Source of the DNA: Guillardia theta CCMP2712
Taxonomy: Eukaryota > Cryptophyceae > Pyrenomonadales > Geminigeraceae
Length of the DNA stretch: 64,000 nt
Reading direction: 5' to 3'
Assembly (NCBI RefSeq): GCF_000315625.1
Contig: NW_005434607.1
Location: forward strand, 121,903-185,902
The position numbers and the translations under genes were made by a program. Below, in pieces: positions 39,015 through 49,399 of this stretch (positions are counted from its first letter, which is position 1; each line of letters opens with the position of its first letter). Below the pieces are notes generated by a model. The model saw nothing but the letters and a program-made list of their open reading frames with translations, was not told the DNA's origin and ran no database searches.

Positions 39015-39815
39015 ATGCATCAGCCGATGTGTCGGCATCCGACCTTTCCCCTTGCTCCTTCTCATGTTGGCTGCAATGCGCTCGAGATGCATCACGCAGA
39101 GAGTCTCATCAAGTCTGGTCAAGTTCCTGTCCTCAAGGGTGTGCACACGGGTTCGCACAAACTCTGTATCCACAACAGGCAGAAGAGCGAGTGCCGGGAG
39201 TGCGGGGGCTCGCAGATCTGTCCGCACAACAGGAGGAAACGGCAGTGTAAGGACTGCGTGGGGTCTCAGATCTGTCAGCACATGAGGAGGAAGAGCAGGT
39301 GCAGAGACTGCAACGGATCTCAAATATGCCAACATCAGCGGATTCGGAGCACCTGCAAGGAGTGTCGGGGGTCTCAAATTTGCCCGCACAACCGCATCAG
39401 GAGCCAGTGCAGGGACTGCGGAGGGTCACAGATATGTCCGCACGATCGTCGTCGGCGACAGTGCAAGGAGTGCGGAGGATCTCAAATTTGTCAGCACAAC
39501 AAGAGGAGGAGCAGGTGTGTGGAGTGTGGGGGGTCAGAGACGAAGGGGGTGAAGGACCGCATGGCTAGACAGGCACGAAAAGTGTTGGATGAGGTAGGGA
39601 TGGTCGACATGCATGAAGGAGTTGACGTCAGGCTCGATGATGCGAAACTTTGTGGGGTATCCGATGATTGTGCAAGAGATCTGGATGACGATCGCTTCAA
39701 GGACGACAAGCAGAAAGATGTCTCAGGCATGCTGATTCACAAGTCAGAGATGCACGTCCCACATTCCAACGACGAGTCTCTTGATCGAGACGCTGTCTCC
39801 CATGTGGACCTGTGA
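39015..39815 (+). CDS. Cys-His 18-residue tandem-repeat protein
   Basis: The frame is open from 38952; the first ATG is at 39015, giving about 266 aa. An acceptor-like ccag at 38963-38970 means a 5' exon could exist upstream. The centre is seven 18-residue repeats with the pattern C-x-H-x6-C-x2-C-GGSQI, each with an Arg/Lys-rich x6 (for example CPHNRRKRQCKDC). Each repeat has one His and three Cys in zinc-ligand spacing, so each is likely to bind a metal ion; the positive charge suggests nucleic-acid binding. From memory, similar repeats occur in proteins of unicellular algae and some algal giant viruses, with no established function. The tail after the repeats (about 90 aa) is acidic and Asp-rich with no known domain. 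Confidence 0.72.
   Translation: MHQPMCRHPTFPLAPSHVGCNALEMHHAESLIKSGQVPVLKGVHTGSHKLCIHNRQKSECRECGGSQICPHNRRKRQCKDCVGSQICQHMRRKSRCRDCNGSQICQHQRIRSTCKECRGSQICPHNRIRSQCRDCGGSQICPHDRRRRQCKECGGSQICQHNKRRSRCVECGGSETKGVKDRMARQARKVLDEVGMVDMHEGVDVRLDDAKLCGVSDDCARDLDDDRFKDDKQKDVSGMLIHKSEMHVPHSNDESLDRDAVSHVDL
39165..39542 (+). repeat. 7 x 54-bp coding tandem repeat
   Basis: Seven in-frame 54-bp units encoding the 18-residue C-x-H-x6-C-x2-C motif. Units differ at many third positions and at several charged residues, so the array is not a recent perfect expansion. Confidence 0.85.
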
Positions 39816-40151
39816 CAGCAGAGGATCCCTGGTCCTCTATAAACAGGATACGAACCCCTACGACGATCTGTCGGATAGTGTTTGGGGCTGTGCCATGATG
39901 TAATCTGAACACCTTGACCAGGGCGAGCCCATCGACTGCGCTAGATGAAGGTGTTGACACGACAGACCATGTCTGTGGAGTTCTTTGAGCTTCTTATGAG
40001 GATTGCGATTCATCGCTCATCCCAGACGAAGTGAGCAGGGAACAGTAGGAGGGCAGAGGAGAGTTTGTTCGGGAGGGAGATAAGTAAAGGGAGGTGGTAT
40101 CGGGCAAGCTGCAAGGGCCCTGTCGGTAACAATTGATTGACTTCATTCCAA

Positions 40152-43066
40152 TTAAGAGAGATTGACATGTGGCGATTGCTTGGGTGAGCTGTAGATCATC
40201 TTGGCTGCTCAATATCAGAACAAGACGCGAACAGAGGGAAGTGGAACCAGCGATGGAGATGTGGTCCGAGGGGTACCGAGGAGAAGGAAGAAACGGTGCT
40301 TTCATGAGCTCGTCCGGAGGAGGGAGGAGTCGGGCCACCTGTTGGGAGTCAGCTCAGCGTCTCCTGCACCCCTCCAACTCCTCCACCGGCTCGAAACCAT
40401 CGGACATGAAGATGTAGTCAATGTTCTGCCTGTGCTGTAGGAAAGAGTCAGAATGGAGATGGGCGACGGAATGAGGGAGAAGGGAGGGATTAGGGATGGG
40501 AGCAAAGGATGGGGGAGGGAGAAGGGAATAGAAATTACCTGGGATGTCCCGCGCACCTTCCATGTTGTGTACTCTGTGTCAGTGCGGTCGAAGGCAGAGG
40601 GAGGAAGCGGATCATTGAGGTTCGTCTCGTCTACCCCAGAAGGCAACATGACGGGNNNNNNNNNNNNNNNNNNNNNNNNNNNNNNNNNNNNNNNNNNNNN
40701 NNNNNNNNNNNNNNNNNNNNNNNNNNNNNNNNNNNNNNNNNNNNNNNNNNNNNNNGGGGGGGTAGGAAGGGACAAGACCTGCCAGAGTTTGTCTTGCAGC
40801 GAATGTTTCTGAGTTTGAGCAGAATCTCGTCGATCTGAAGAACCAAGCTTGTGAAATGTGCAAAGCCATGAGGGGCAGGGGAAGCAGGAAAGAGGTGAAG
40901 GAAGGCAAGAAGGAGATGGTGATGAAGGAAGGAAAGGAGTGGTCACAGTAACATGATGAAGAAAGGGGAGGAGGAGGAGGAGGAGGAGGAGGAGGAGGAG
41001 GAGGAGGAGGAGGAGGAGGAGGAGTACAAGACCTGCTTCTCTCTGGTGGCTTCATTCACTTCACCCGACTTGGACTTGAGATGCGTCACGACCATCAAAA
41101 AGTCTTTTTCCGGATCCCTTCGCTCGTTGAGCAGCACAAAAAGCACCGGCCCGCCTGCTCTCATCATAACTCCTTTGTGCCCCTGCCCCTGCCCTTCTTA
41201 TTCCTCCTCGGGCGCTTCACTCACCCGCTTGCAGCTGCGATCGCTCGAACCAGTTACAGGTGAATCGATCTCCCTTCCAGAAGGCTGCCACCTGCAAGGC
41301 CTCAGCCAAGGAGGTGCGGACGAGGGAGGCGTGGAGGCGTGAAAGATGGAGACAAAGAGAGGAAGGTGCGGTCGAGGGAAGAAGAGGGAGAGAAAGCATG
41401 TGGGTCACCCCATCGGAGTAGTGGCCGAACTGAATGCAGGGGGACTTCTCCTTGGCGCAGTAGAGGCCTACAGGTCCGTATCATCCTCCCCCTTCTCCAC
41501 GTCGATTCCTTCACCTGTGTATCCGTACTGCGCGAGGATGGGATAGAAGAAGTCAGGAAAACGATCGATCTCCTGAGCTCCCAGCAAGTCGGGGAGAGAG
41601 GTCAAGATAACTTCCAGCAGCCTCCACCTGCCAGCTGTATCATATCTCCTCCTCGACCTAACCCCTCTCTGTCCTTTCGCGCCCTCCCTTCTCCCCTCAC
41701 TCCTCACTCCTTACCTTCTGTACTCCCAGTTGAGAACCACATCTGGGTTCTGGACGGCACTGAAACCTCCCCAGGACCCGTTCTCCTTCCCCTGGGTGCC
41801 GTCTGAGTGCAGGCAGAAGAGAAGCAATGGAGCAAGAAGGGGCAGATAGACAAGAAGAGAAGCAGTGGGCACGACTGGAGTGACGGCAAGTTGAAGAAAG
41901 GAGGGATGTGGGAGGTCCTAGGGAGGCAGGGGCGAGGTCGGGGCTTACAGGATAAGGAGTCTGATCTGAGGGCCCGGAGCTCAATCCTTCGGCAAGCATG
42001 TTGAACTGCATCGCGAGAAACTCCTTGTCCTGTTCCTCAGGCATGCTCTCTATGAACTTTCTCGCCTGCTGCCATGCCCTTGGGAGGAGGGAAGCCTGCG
42101 AGATGTCGCTGAGTCATCGGAGGAAGAGGAGGATACGGACAGACGCACCTCATCAGTCTGACTCATGGCGCTCTCAGCGTCTCTGATCCGCTTCTCCACA
42201 CTCTGAGCAGGAGGTTCAGCAGATATTGACGAAAGGGGACAAGGGAGACCTCAGGGTTTAGCTGCACGTGCTCAAACGTTCTGTTGCTCCTGGAGAGAAC
42301 GAGTCTTATCAGGAGGATGAAAGAAGATGATCAGGATGAAAAAGAAAGCTCGAGAGTGGCTGGGGAGGGAAGAGCAAGAAAGTCAAGAAAGGACGAGAAG
42401 GATGTAAGGATGAAGGAGAAGGAAGCAGGGGGAGGGGGGGAGGGAGGGAGGGAGGGAGGGAGGGAGGGAGGGAGGGAGGGAGGGAGGGAGGGAGGGAGGG
42501 AGGGAGGGAGGTTCACCAGGTGCCCCATCCCCAGGAGCCAGACTGCGTCCTTTGAGGTCCACCGCCTGTTAAAATCCGCAGGGTCAGCGCGATGGAAGGG
42601 AAGACAACTCTAGCCACTTGCCTGCGGGTGTTCGGACGGGTCCGTTCTCCTCGTCCTCCCATCCTCCCCATCCTCCCCATCCCACGCCACCCACAGCCTG
42701 CATCAAGTCCAGCCCCGTGTAGTACTCGAACTCCCAAAATCCGAAATCTTCTTCTTCGTCCTCCTCGTGCGCAAGGCTCCTTTGGATCCCTTGCACCCAC
42801 CGCATTGTCAAGTAAACTCCTCCGTCGCCCTCACAGTAAAGGGAAGGCGTGCGGGGCAGGAGGCAGTGCTCCATGCCGCTCCTCTGACTCTTCTCCGGGT
42901 GGTTGATCAGGTTCAAGTCCACGCCAGCAGCGAGGTTGCGCATGGAGGCGCACTTGAGGAGCTTGAGGTCCATTAGGGAGCGATGGGAGGACGAGGGTGT
43001 CAAGGTCGAGCTTCGAGTTCCGGAGTGACACAATGACAACGAGCTTCTAGTCTCGAGAACCTGCAT
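40152..43066 (-). CDS. Endonuclease/exonuclease/phosphatase-family protein (CCR4/nocturnin-like)
   Basis: Multi-exon gene read right to left, interrupted by the N gap. EEP signatures appear in order: FLAMQFNMLAEGL (around 42000); the metal-binding Glu in LLGAQEIDRF with FFYPILAQYGY (41500-41640); AFWKGDRF (about 41270); VVTHLKSKSG (about 41080); IDYIFMSDGFEP (40387-40425); and YPSDHISI with the catalytic Asp-His (40248-40338). Splices near the 3' end fit well: introns 40205-40247 and 40339-40386, and an exon ending at 40539 that enters the gap. This fold hydrolyses phosphodiesters in RNA, DNA or small molecules; deadenylase-type activity is the likeliest but not shown. The N-terminal part (42590-43066, with DFGFWEFEYYTG) is unassigned. 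Exons in the middle and the start codon are uncertain, and several introns hold purine-rich microsatellites. Confidence 0.72.
40656..40755. other. Assembly gap (100 N)
   Basis: Exactly 100 unknown bases, the usual placeholder for an unsized gap. It falls inside the EEP gene and is flanked by purine/pyrimidine-rich sequence that probably caused the break. Confidence 0.99.
40965..41024 (+). repeat. (GAG)n microsatellite
   Basis: About 60 bp of near-perfect GGA/GAG triplets. On the minus strand it lies just after an EEP exon ending in ...EKQ, so it is intronic there. Confidence 0.9.
42436..42511 (+). repeat. (GGGA)n microsatellite
   Basis: About 75 bp of GGGA units. It lies in a probable intron of the minus-strand EEP gene, where it reads as a TCCC pyrimidine tract. 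Confidence 0.9.
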
Positions 43067-43156
43067 GGAGACTCAGGTTGACGCACCCGCAGAGGAGGAG
43101 GAGGAGGAGGTTGTGGTGGTGGTGGTGGTGGAAAGTTGGGGACAAGAGCTCGAGGA

Positions 43157-45043
43157 TTAAAAGATACAGCTAAGTGTAGCGCTGGTGGACGCAAAGACGG
43201 GGGAGAGGATACGGGAGCTTTCAAAAGAGGACACCTCATCGTTGGATACGAGCTTAGCCTTCACAAACCATCCTTTGAGATCGTCCTTCCCTTCAGATCT
43301 GCACAGCAAACCAATCACATCGAAAGGAGCAGCTTCTTGCTTATTATCACTTTCGGTTGTTCTCTTTGAACACTTTGCCAACAAACTCGTCATGATCGGA
43401 GCAACCCCTGTAGGCATAAAGCAATCATTTCATCTTCATTCTCCCCTCCGCAATCATCCACTCCTTTTCCTTCTCTCACACTCTTCCACTTCTACATCTC
43501 TCCCTCCTCTCTCCTTTCAATCATTTTGGTCGTCCTCAGATGCATGACTTACCAGGAGGCGCTGGAATGTCTGGGCGGTCCTAACATGTAGGCAAAACCT
43601 TGCTTTGAAGCAAAAAACCCTACGATGGGATATTAGAGAAGAAGCTTCCTCCTCCTCCTCAATAAAACAACTTACCATAAACTGACAGCATTCCATCAGG
43701 TTTGAAGACGATTTCTCCTATCGTGTATCGAGAGATCTGACTTCCAACGCAACCAAACACAACCCGGCAGAGGCCTCTCGTCATGATCGTTGGCCCATCT
43801 CCCGCCAGATCTCCATTGCGAAACCTCGGCCCGCACGCGTTGGGATTTCCGACTAGCGTGTCCACTCCCTCGGCTCGGAAGCTGGCGAGGATCTGCTGGT
43901 CGATCTTCCCTCCCTTCTGACAGATCCACTCGCCCACCTGCAGCAGCTTCAACCCTCTCGTCTTCTGCATGGCAGCAGCGATATTCAACCGTACCTGTCC
44001 CATGTCGATCCCTTGCTTGACACCATCCAGGCATGCAGATTTCTCATTACTTTGCAAGTCGAGGAGGATCTAGAGCAGCAAGGTGTTCAGCCGGCCATGA
44101 GGCAAGCACAAGTACTGATCACCTCATGGTAGACGACGTTGTTCAAGTAGTCAATCCAAGACGAGAGGTCCGTAGCTTCATTTCTCGAGAGCATCTCGGA
44201 TTTCTGCTCCTGGAAGACGTTGGCCAAGAAGTTCTCCCACACCTTTGACAGTGAATCTTGCAGGAAGAACTGCTGAAAGATCGAGTTCTGCACCACCAAC
44301 ACACTTCCGTGTCTGTAGATGAGCTGCAGCATCGATCACACACTCTTCGTCACATCCATCAGCAGCTACCTGCCCGTTCTCTGCGTACTTCCTCAAGAGA
44401 GCCCAGGAGCTGTTCATGTCACCGTTGTGCATGGTGCTGTGCTCCTTGTTGTGCCCCGTGACCTCTTGGAAATCTGCTGGAGAGAGGAGGAGGATGACGC
44501 GATCGGGATATCTCTGCTTGAAGTCGACCACAGCACGCGCCACTCGTACATCCTCGTCGCCCTTGGTGATCTCGATTTAGAGCACGTCAAGGAAGGCGAG
44601 TCGAGCTTCACCTTATTAAAGACTCCACCGCAGAAGACCACGACACACTCGTTCCGGAACTCCAACCTCTTCTCGGGAACCTTGAGAAGAGCAGAGTCAG
44701 AGACGGCTGCAACAGCGCTGGCCAACGAGAATCTCTATGGAGGGTGGACGAAACAGAGAATCTCTATGGAGGGTGAACGAAACAGAGAATCTCTATGGAG
44801 GGTGAACGAAACAGAGGGCATCATACATCTGGGAGACACTGACATCACCTGGACCTTCTGCCGTTTGTCGGTGTGGGAGCATTCTTCATGATCCTCCTGG
44901 TCGCGCTGGCCCCTACTGCACCCTAACTTGTCCTCGAATTCATCGCCCCATTTGATGAACTTCGAGAACTGGACATAATCCAAAAGGATGTCGTAGTTGC
45001 CTCGCAGGTCGGATACGAAGATCAATGTCCTCTCCTGTTTCAT
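43157..45043 (-). CDS. Metallophosphoesterase-like protein with degenerate active site
   Basis: The N-terminal exon from 45043 reads RTLIFVSDLRGNYDILL; later exons read ECVVVFCGGVFNK, then VDFKQRYPDRVILLLSPADF, YRHGSVLVVQ, a long conserved C-terminal region, and finish around KGWFVKAKL. The layout follows calcineurin-like phosphoesterases (GDxHG, GGDxxDxG, GN[HR][DE], HG), but the key residues are altered: SDLRG for GDxHG, GGVFNK for GGDxxD, and SPAD for GNHD. Clear splices: donor after GVFNK into GDEDV; the joins through ...ENGQ|LIYRHG and ...YHE|ILLDL are phase 0. The join of exon 1 to exon 2 crosses a 29-bp tandem repeat and is uncertain (best donor near 44938). The last small exons (from about 43590 downward) are a plausible phase-consistent guess. 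Probably a catalytically dead member; its role is unknown. Confidence 0.65.
44727..44813 (+). repeat. 3 x 29-bp tandem repeat
   Basis: Three head-to-tail copies of a 29-bp unit beginning gagaatctctatggagggt, with one mismatch (gtggacg versus gtgaacg). It lies in the first long intron of the minus-strand phosphoesterase-like gene and explains that intron's unusual length. Confidence 0.9.
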
Positions 45044-46485
45044 GTTGTCTGCACTGGTTATTGCTCACGAGATGAGTCAATTTTCAAACTTTGGGGAGTG
45101 TTCCCATCACTGTCAAAATTAAAACATATCGTCAGAATTTCTCTTTGAGCGCGAGGATGACGTCTGCAGAACCCTTCTAAGTCATTTATACAATCGCTCT
45201 TCTGACATCATATCATATCCTGTTGTGCTGGCCCCTCAAAACTTTCACGCACATCTAATCGATGCAGATCTTGTATTCCTCTGCAGGGACCTTCTACCCT
45301 CAAGGAAGTGTTTCACAAGTTGAAATCTCTCTAAATCCTTCCAATTCATCGTAAAGGCCTTGTTTGATCGATATCGTGACCGTAAAATACTTCATGTCCT
45401 GCGTTTTACAATTTGCCGCATTGCGAATTTGTGTTGAATCCTGGTTGGCAAATGAGATCCTCCAGATGGCATGTGAGATCAGACCGTTCAACTTTTTCCT
45501 AACTTCACATCGGTTATTATAATGCTCTTTCATAGTCTAAATTCCAGGTTAATTTCGTGACTGCACACGGTGCGAGCGACCAACTAATTTCTCTTGAGCA
45601 CTAAGCAGTGATTGAAACCTCCAAGAACGGTGATAGAGAGATCTCGACCTCGATCGAGTGAGCTAAGTTATCTACCTGCCATAAGTATGGTTTTCACGTT
45701 CTCTTTCTCCTCTCCTCTCCTCGCCTCCCCTCGATTCCTCGTTCCGCACTCGCTCGCCATGTGTAGTAACTCTTTCCACCACCCACCAATTAGATCGCTG
45801 TCGCAACTACCCCCTCCTCACCCCGTGATATACAAGGCTTGATCCGTTCCTACCACCCCTACCCCAATTTGAAGAGCTCACAAACATACTGGAATGACCA
45901 CCGTTACTCCTTTTAAAAATGACCCCACCTATGGCCGATACCCCACCATATTGCATTTTAAAACTACACCAACCTACCGAATCTATCCTACCACTCCACC
46001 TGGACGGGGTACCCCTAGACCTTGCCACCCCCCTACCCCCACCTTCGATTGACATAGTATGTTCTCTTGTATAAAATACATTTATAATATCATTATTGTC
46101 ACTTTCAGTTAACGAGAAAAGATACCACCACTGAGCGCCGTGGCAAGGACGACATGGGGTGAAATGCTGGAACAGCGTGAGAAACAAGGATGGAAAAACC
46201 ATGAGCTGATTGCAGTGAGAGACAGCAGAATCAATCTTTGGCACAGAAACAAGCGCGGGACTATTCCTCTGTGGCAGGCCAAGGATCGATGACCAATTCA
46301 CGTCCGGACCGAGCTGATAGACTGCGAAACAGTCTGGGGACTACCGGCTCTCTAACTGACTCAACAGGGAGACATGCGACCTTGGAATCGGTTTATATGA
46401 ACACAAACCACGAACGAAACGGAAGGTATCAACCGTTAAGTGTCCTATCAATCAGGCCGATGCGCTAGGCCATCTAGCAAGCTGG
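45044..46485. other. Intergenic with C-rich repeat patch
   Basis: 1.4 kb between two minus-strand genes. Bases 45845-46045 are a degenerate C-rich array (TACCACCCCTACCCC, GACCCCACC, CCACCCCCCTACCCCC), similar to patches at 33280-33352 and 38315-38455. A 77-codon minus-strand frame (45300-45533) has no recognisable product and is not called. Otherwise nothing seen. Confidence 0.4.
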
Positions 46486-48441
46486 TTACATCCCTTCTTG
46501 CATCCAAAGTGCACATTCATAATCCAACACTTGACGCCGAGCCTGTCATAGTCATGACTAAGTCAAGATTTACGACAAGTATCGATCAGATCAGACCTGT
46601 TCGACAAAGCGCTGCCTTTCGAAGCCATTACTGCGATCGACGCCATCCCAACGATAACCAGGTGCAATTCCATACCTTCAAAAGATGGGTCAATCCAGGT
46701 ACCATAAAGCCAACCCCACCTGTTGGGTGGATATGGACCCTGATACTTCGGCCTGTTTGAACTTTGCGACTGTAGAACAATCAAATAGTGTGCAAGAGAT
46801 CACGAGTTGCAAACCTTTTTGATCTTTCCTGCCATAGGATCTCCCCATCTTTCGACCGCCTTGAGCTCATCATTCATCTCCTTGTCTTCGACTGTTCGTG
46901 CAAACGGCTTGTTCTTTTCTTCCTCAATGCGATCCTGCAATGCTTTCCTCTCTTCCATTTGCACCAATCCTTTTCCCCAGACCATATTCTTCAATTCATA
47001 CTCTTCGCGTTCTTGTGCAGTCATCTTGCTTGGGTCAACCTTCTTCCCCTTCTTGTCACGATAGACCGTTTCTGCTGTCTGGGTCAAAACAATCGTCAGT
47101 AGTAGGCATTCATAGGATCGCCATATTACCCTGCCAGTTGTTTCATCATCAAGGGTCTTGAAGCGTAAATCTTGCTCCTTCTTCTTATCCAACATAGCCT
47201 GTGTCAGCTCCTTTCCAGAGACGTAACCTGCCTTCAATCCATCCACCTTTCTGCCATCTCCTGACAAAGTTCTTAATCGCGAGTTTCAAGACATGTTCAT
47301 ACACTACTTGCACGCTTTTCATCTTCTGAATCCGAATCATGTCTGGTTCGCTTTGACGACGGCATGGAATCAGCGGCCTTCTGAATGAAATTTCTATTAC
47401 TACGATGTGAAGACTCCATGTGAATACCTGTCGCCGCGGGGGGCTGACGTCACTGTCGGAATCATGCCTCGTTCTGCTGCTGATCGGTCCAGACTTGTTG
47501 GTCTCATCCTCTGAGTCCGAATCATGTCTTGCTCTCTTTCTCGGAGGACTTTGGTCGTTGTTTTCCTTGGCTACCGGAGCTCTACGTCGGGGTGGGCTCA
47601 AATCTTCCCGCCGAGAAGGAGAATTCCTTCGACGCGGGGGGCTTAAGTCGGCTGATTCGATGGCTTGTCCCCTTTTACGTGGCGGGCTAAGATCTGGGCT
47701 GTCATGTCTTCGTCGAGGAGGACTCAAGTCAGCTTCACGTTCAGTCGAAACATTCCTCCGAGGCGGACTGAGGTCCTCATCAACCCGAGACCTCCCGCGA
47801 GCTCTTGGAGGGCTCAGATCGTCGTCCTTGACCCTAGGAAGAGACCAGTCACATACTTGCATCATAAGATACGCTTCCAATCCAATCAAGTTGTGGATTT
47901 ACCTGCGAGCCGGAGAGAGATCCCTGCCCGTGTTCTTCTTTCGATTCTTGTCAACAACATTGCCATCGGCATCAACAGTAATCCACTCTTCATTCATTGA
48001 TCCGTCTCCAACTACTTGAACAGATGCAAGACCCATGTCTTCATCATTGACTCCTTCCAAAGCTGCATCTACTATCACCGCCTGATCATCACTGAGCTCG
48101 TCGTCTGAATGTCGTCGACGCTCCTTTACTTTGGCCAGCGCAAGGCCACCCAAACCCTTATCCTCGTCCACAATCTTGATTCCTTTGCCTGGTTCCTCTC
48201 CTTTCCTGACTTTTCTCTTTTTTTTCTTTTGTTTCTTATCATCAGCATCGTCGTCTCCACCTTGGTACTTCTTCAGATAATCATTCATTTGCTTCTGTTT
48301 CTCAGTCATTTCACCACTGGGCTTAGTTTCTCGATTAACGACAAGTTTTCCATTGTAGACAGGCAAACTTGTCATGTGCCCTGTCTTCCGATGGTCTTTA
48401 CCACCAATGTAATCAGCGAGAGCGCCAATCAGATCTCCCAT
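46486..48441 (-). CDS. BUD13: BUD13/CWC26 pre-mRNA splicing factor (RES complex)
   Basis: About 530 aa in eight exons: 47903-48441, 47428-47833, 47308-47380, 47130-47260, 46804-47078, 46720-46752, 46597-46675 and 46486-46542, all phase-consistent. The RES complex acts in the spliceosome, helping retain and splice weak introns. Evidence: an N-terminal YLKKYQGG element; a middle region with about eight (D)LSPPRR repeats, as in animal BUD13; then the conserved C-terminal domain with [56 protein letters not shown] and a final ALWMQEGM. The tryptophan-containing [12 protein letters not shown] block is diagnostic. One donor choice (47307 region) has alternatives a few bases away. It is the window's clearest housekeeping gene after dynein. 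Confidence 0.93.
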
Positions 48442-48689
48442 ATTGCCTGTAATAGAGTTACTGTTGAATCATGTCAAAACCGAGTCAAGAGCCAATATCA
48501 ATATCATACTTTTCACTTCTACTTCCCATCCATCCTATAACTTTCTCACACTTCCTTCGTCATCTTGTGAATGGTCTTTCTTCTTCTCTAACTCTTCATT
48601 TCACTTCGTCCTTTCAACACCTTCCTCCACCTCTTCCTTCTTTCCACATTTCCGCTGCTGCCGGCTCGAGCAATTTTTCACTCAATATC

Positions 48690-49345
48690 ATGTAACCGCG
48701 CAACCGGCTGGCCCGGTGACGGCCCAAGTGGGCCACGGTGCGAGCGGCCGCCCATGCCGTCACCGGGGCGCCGCCGGGGCCCGGCCCGGCCCGGTCACGA
48801 GTCGATTCAGCACCTTTAGCAAGCTCATCCTAATCATGGGCCGCAGCCTGGCAGTCTGCAACCCGTCAGTTAGACGGTCCCGCCGATATACTACGTACCG
48901 TGACAATGACTATTAGTCATGAGCTTCCGATCAGTGACCGTGGCGGCCGACTCGGAGTGAATCAGATGCAGACTGTGAGGCCCGGGGGGGCATTGCACTT
49001 TCGAGCCGGGCTCATGCCGCCGCGCGTCGGACCGTCCCGGCGACTCGCGGGCCCGGGCCCGCGGCCCGCGGCCCGCCGGGCCGCCCGGGGCCAGAAACAA
49101 CTGTGCCACGGTGTGCCGGGAGTCCGAGTGCACCGTCAGTAAGTCACGTGTGGCGCGGCACCACGTAACGTCGTACGGTCTCAGCCTCCGCCGGGGCCGC
49201 GGCCCGGCCCCGGGTGACAGAGCCTGTACGGTCAACTGGTGACTTCCCGCATCTATTTCCGTCACGAGTCGAAGGACACGCTGTCCAGGCCCTTTGCCTT
49301 CCGCGGCTGACCCGGTACCACCCCGGCGCCCACCGGCCCACCGGA
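48690..49345. promoter_or_regulatory. Large GC-rich island between divergent genes
   Basis: About 650 bp, much of it built from GGCCCGG / CCGGGCC words, far more GC-rich than the coding DNA around it. It sits between the BUD13 start (minus strand) and the gene at 49400 (plus strand). GTACGGT occurs at 49173-49179 and 49226-49232, and CACGTG near 49144-49149. It behaves like a CpG-island-type bidirectional promoter; that role is inference. The 250 bp on the BUD13 side (48442-48690) are pyrimidine-rich, with no gene. Confidence 0.5.
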
Positions 49346-49399
49346 TCTAGTTTGTGGCCTAGACCACCGGGTAATAACTAAGGAAAAGAACGGGTACTG

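Noticed and set aside
39165-39542. CRISPR-like regular repeat spacing
   Set aside because: Regular 54-bp units are coding repeats of a Cys-His protein in a eukaryotic genome, with no repeat-spacer structure.
45300-45533. 77-codon minus-strand frame starting MKEHYNNRCEV
   Set aside because: Too short, no recognised family and no adjoining exons; a vague resemblance to viral structural protein segments could not be supported.
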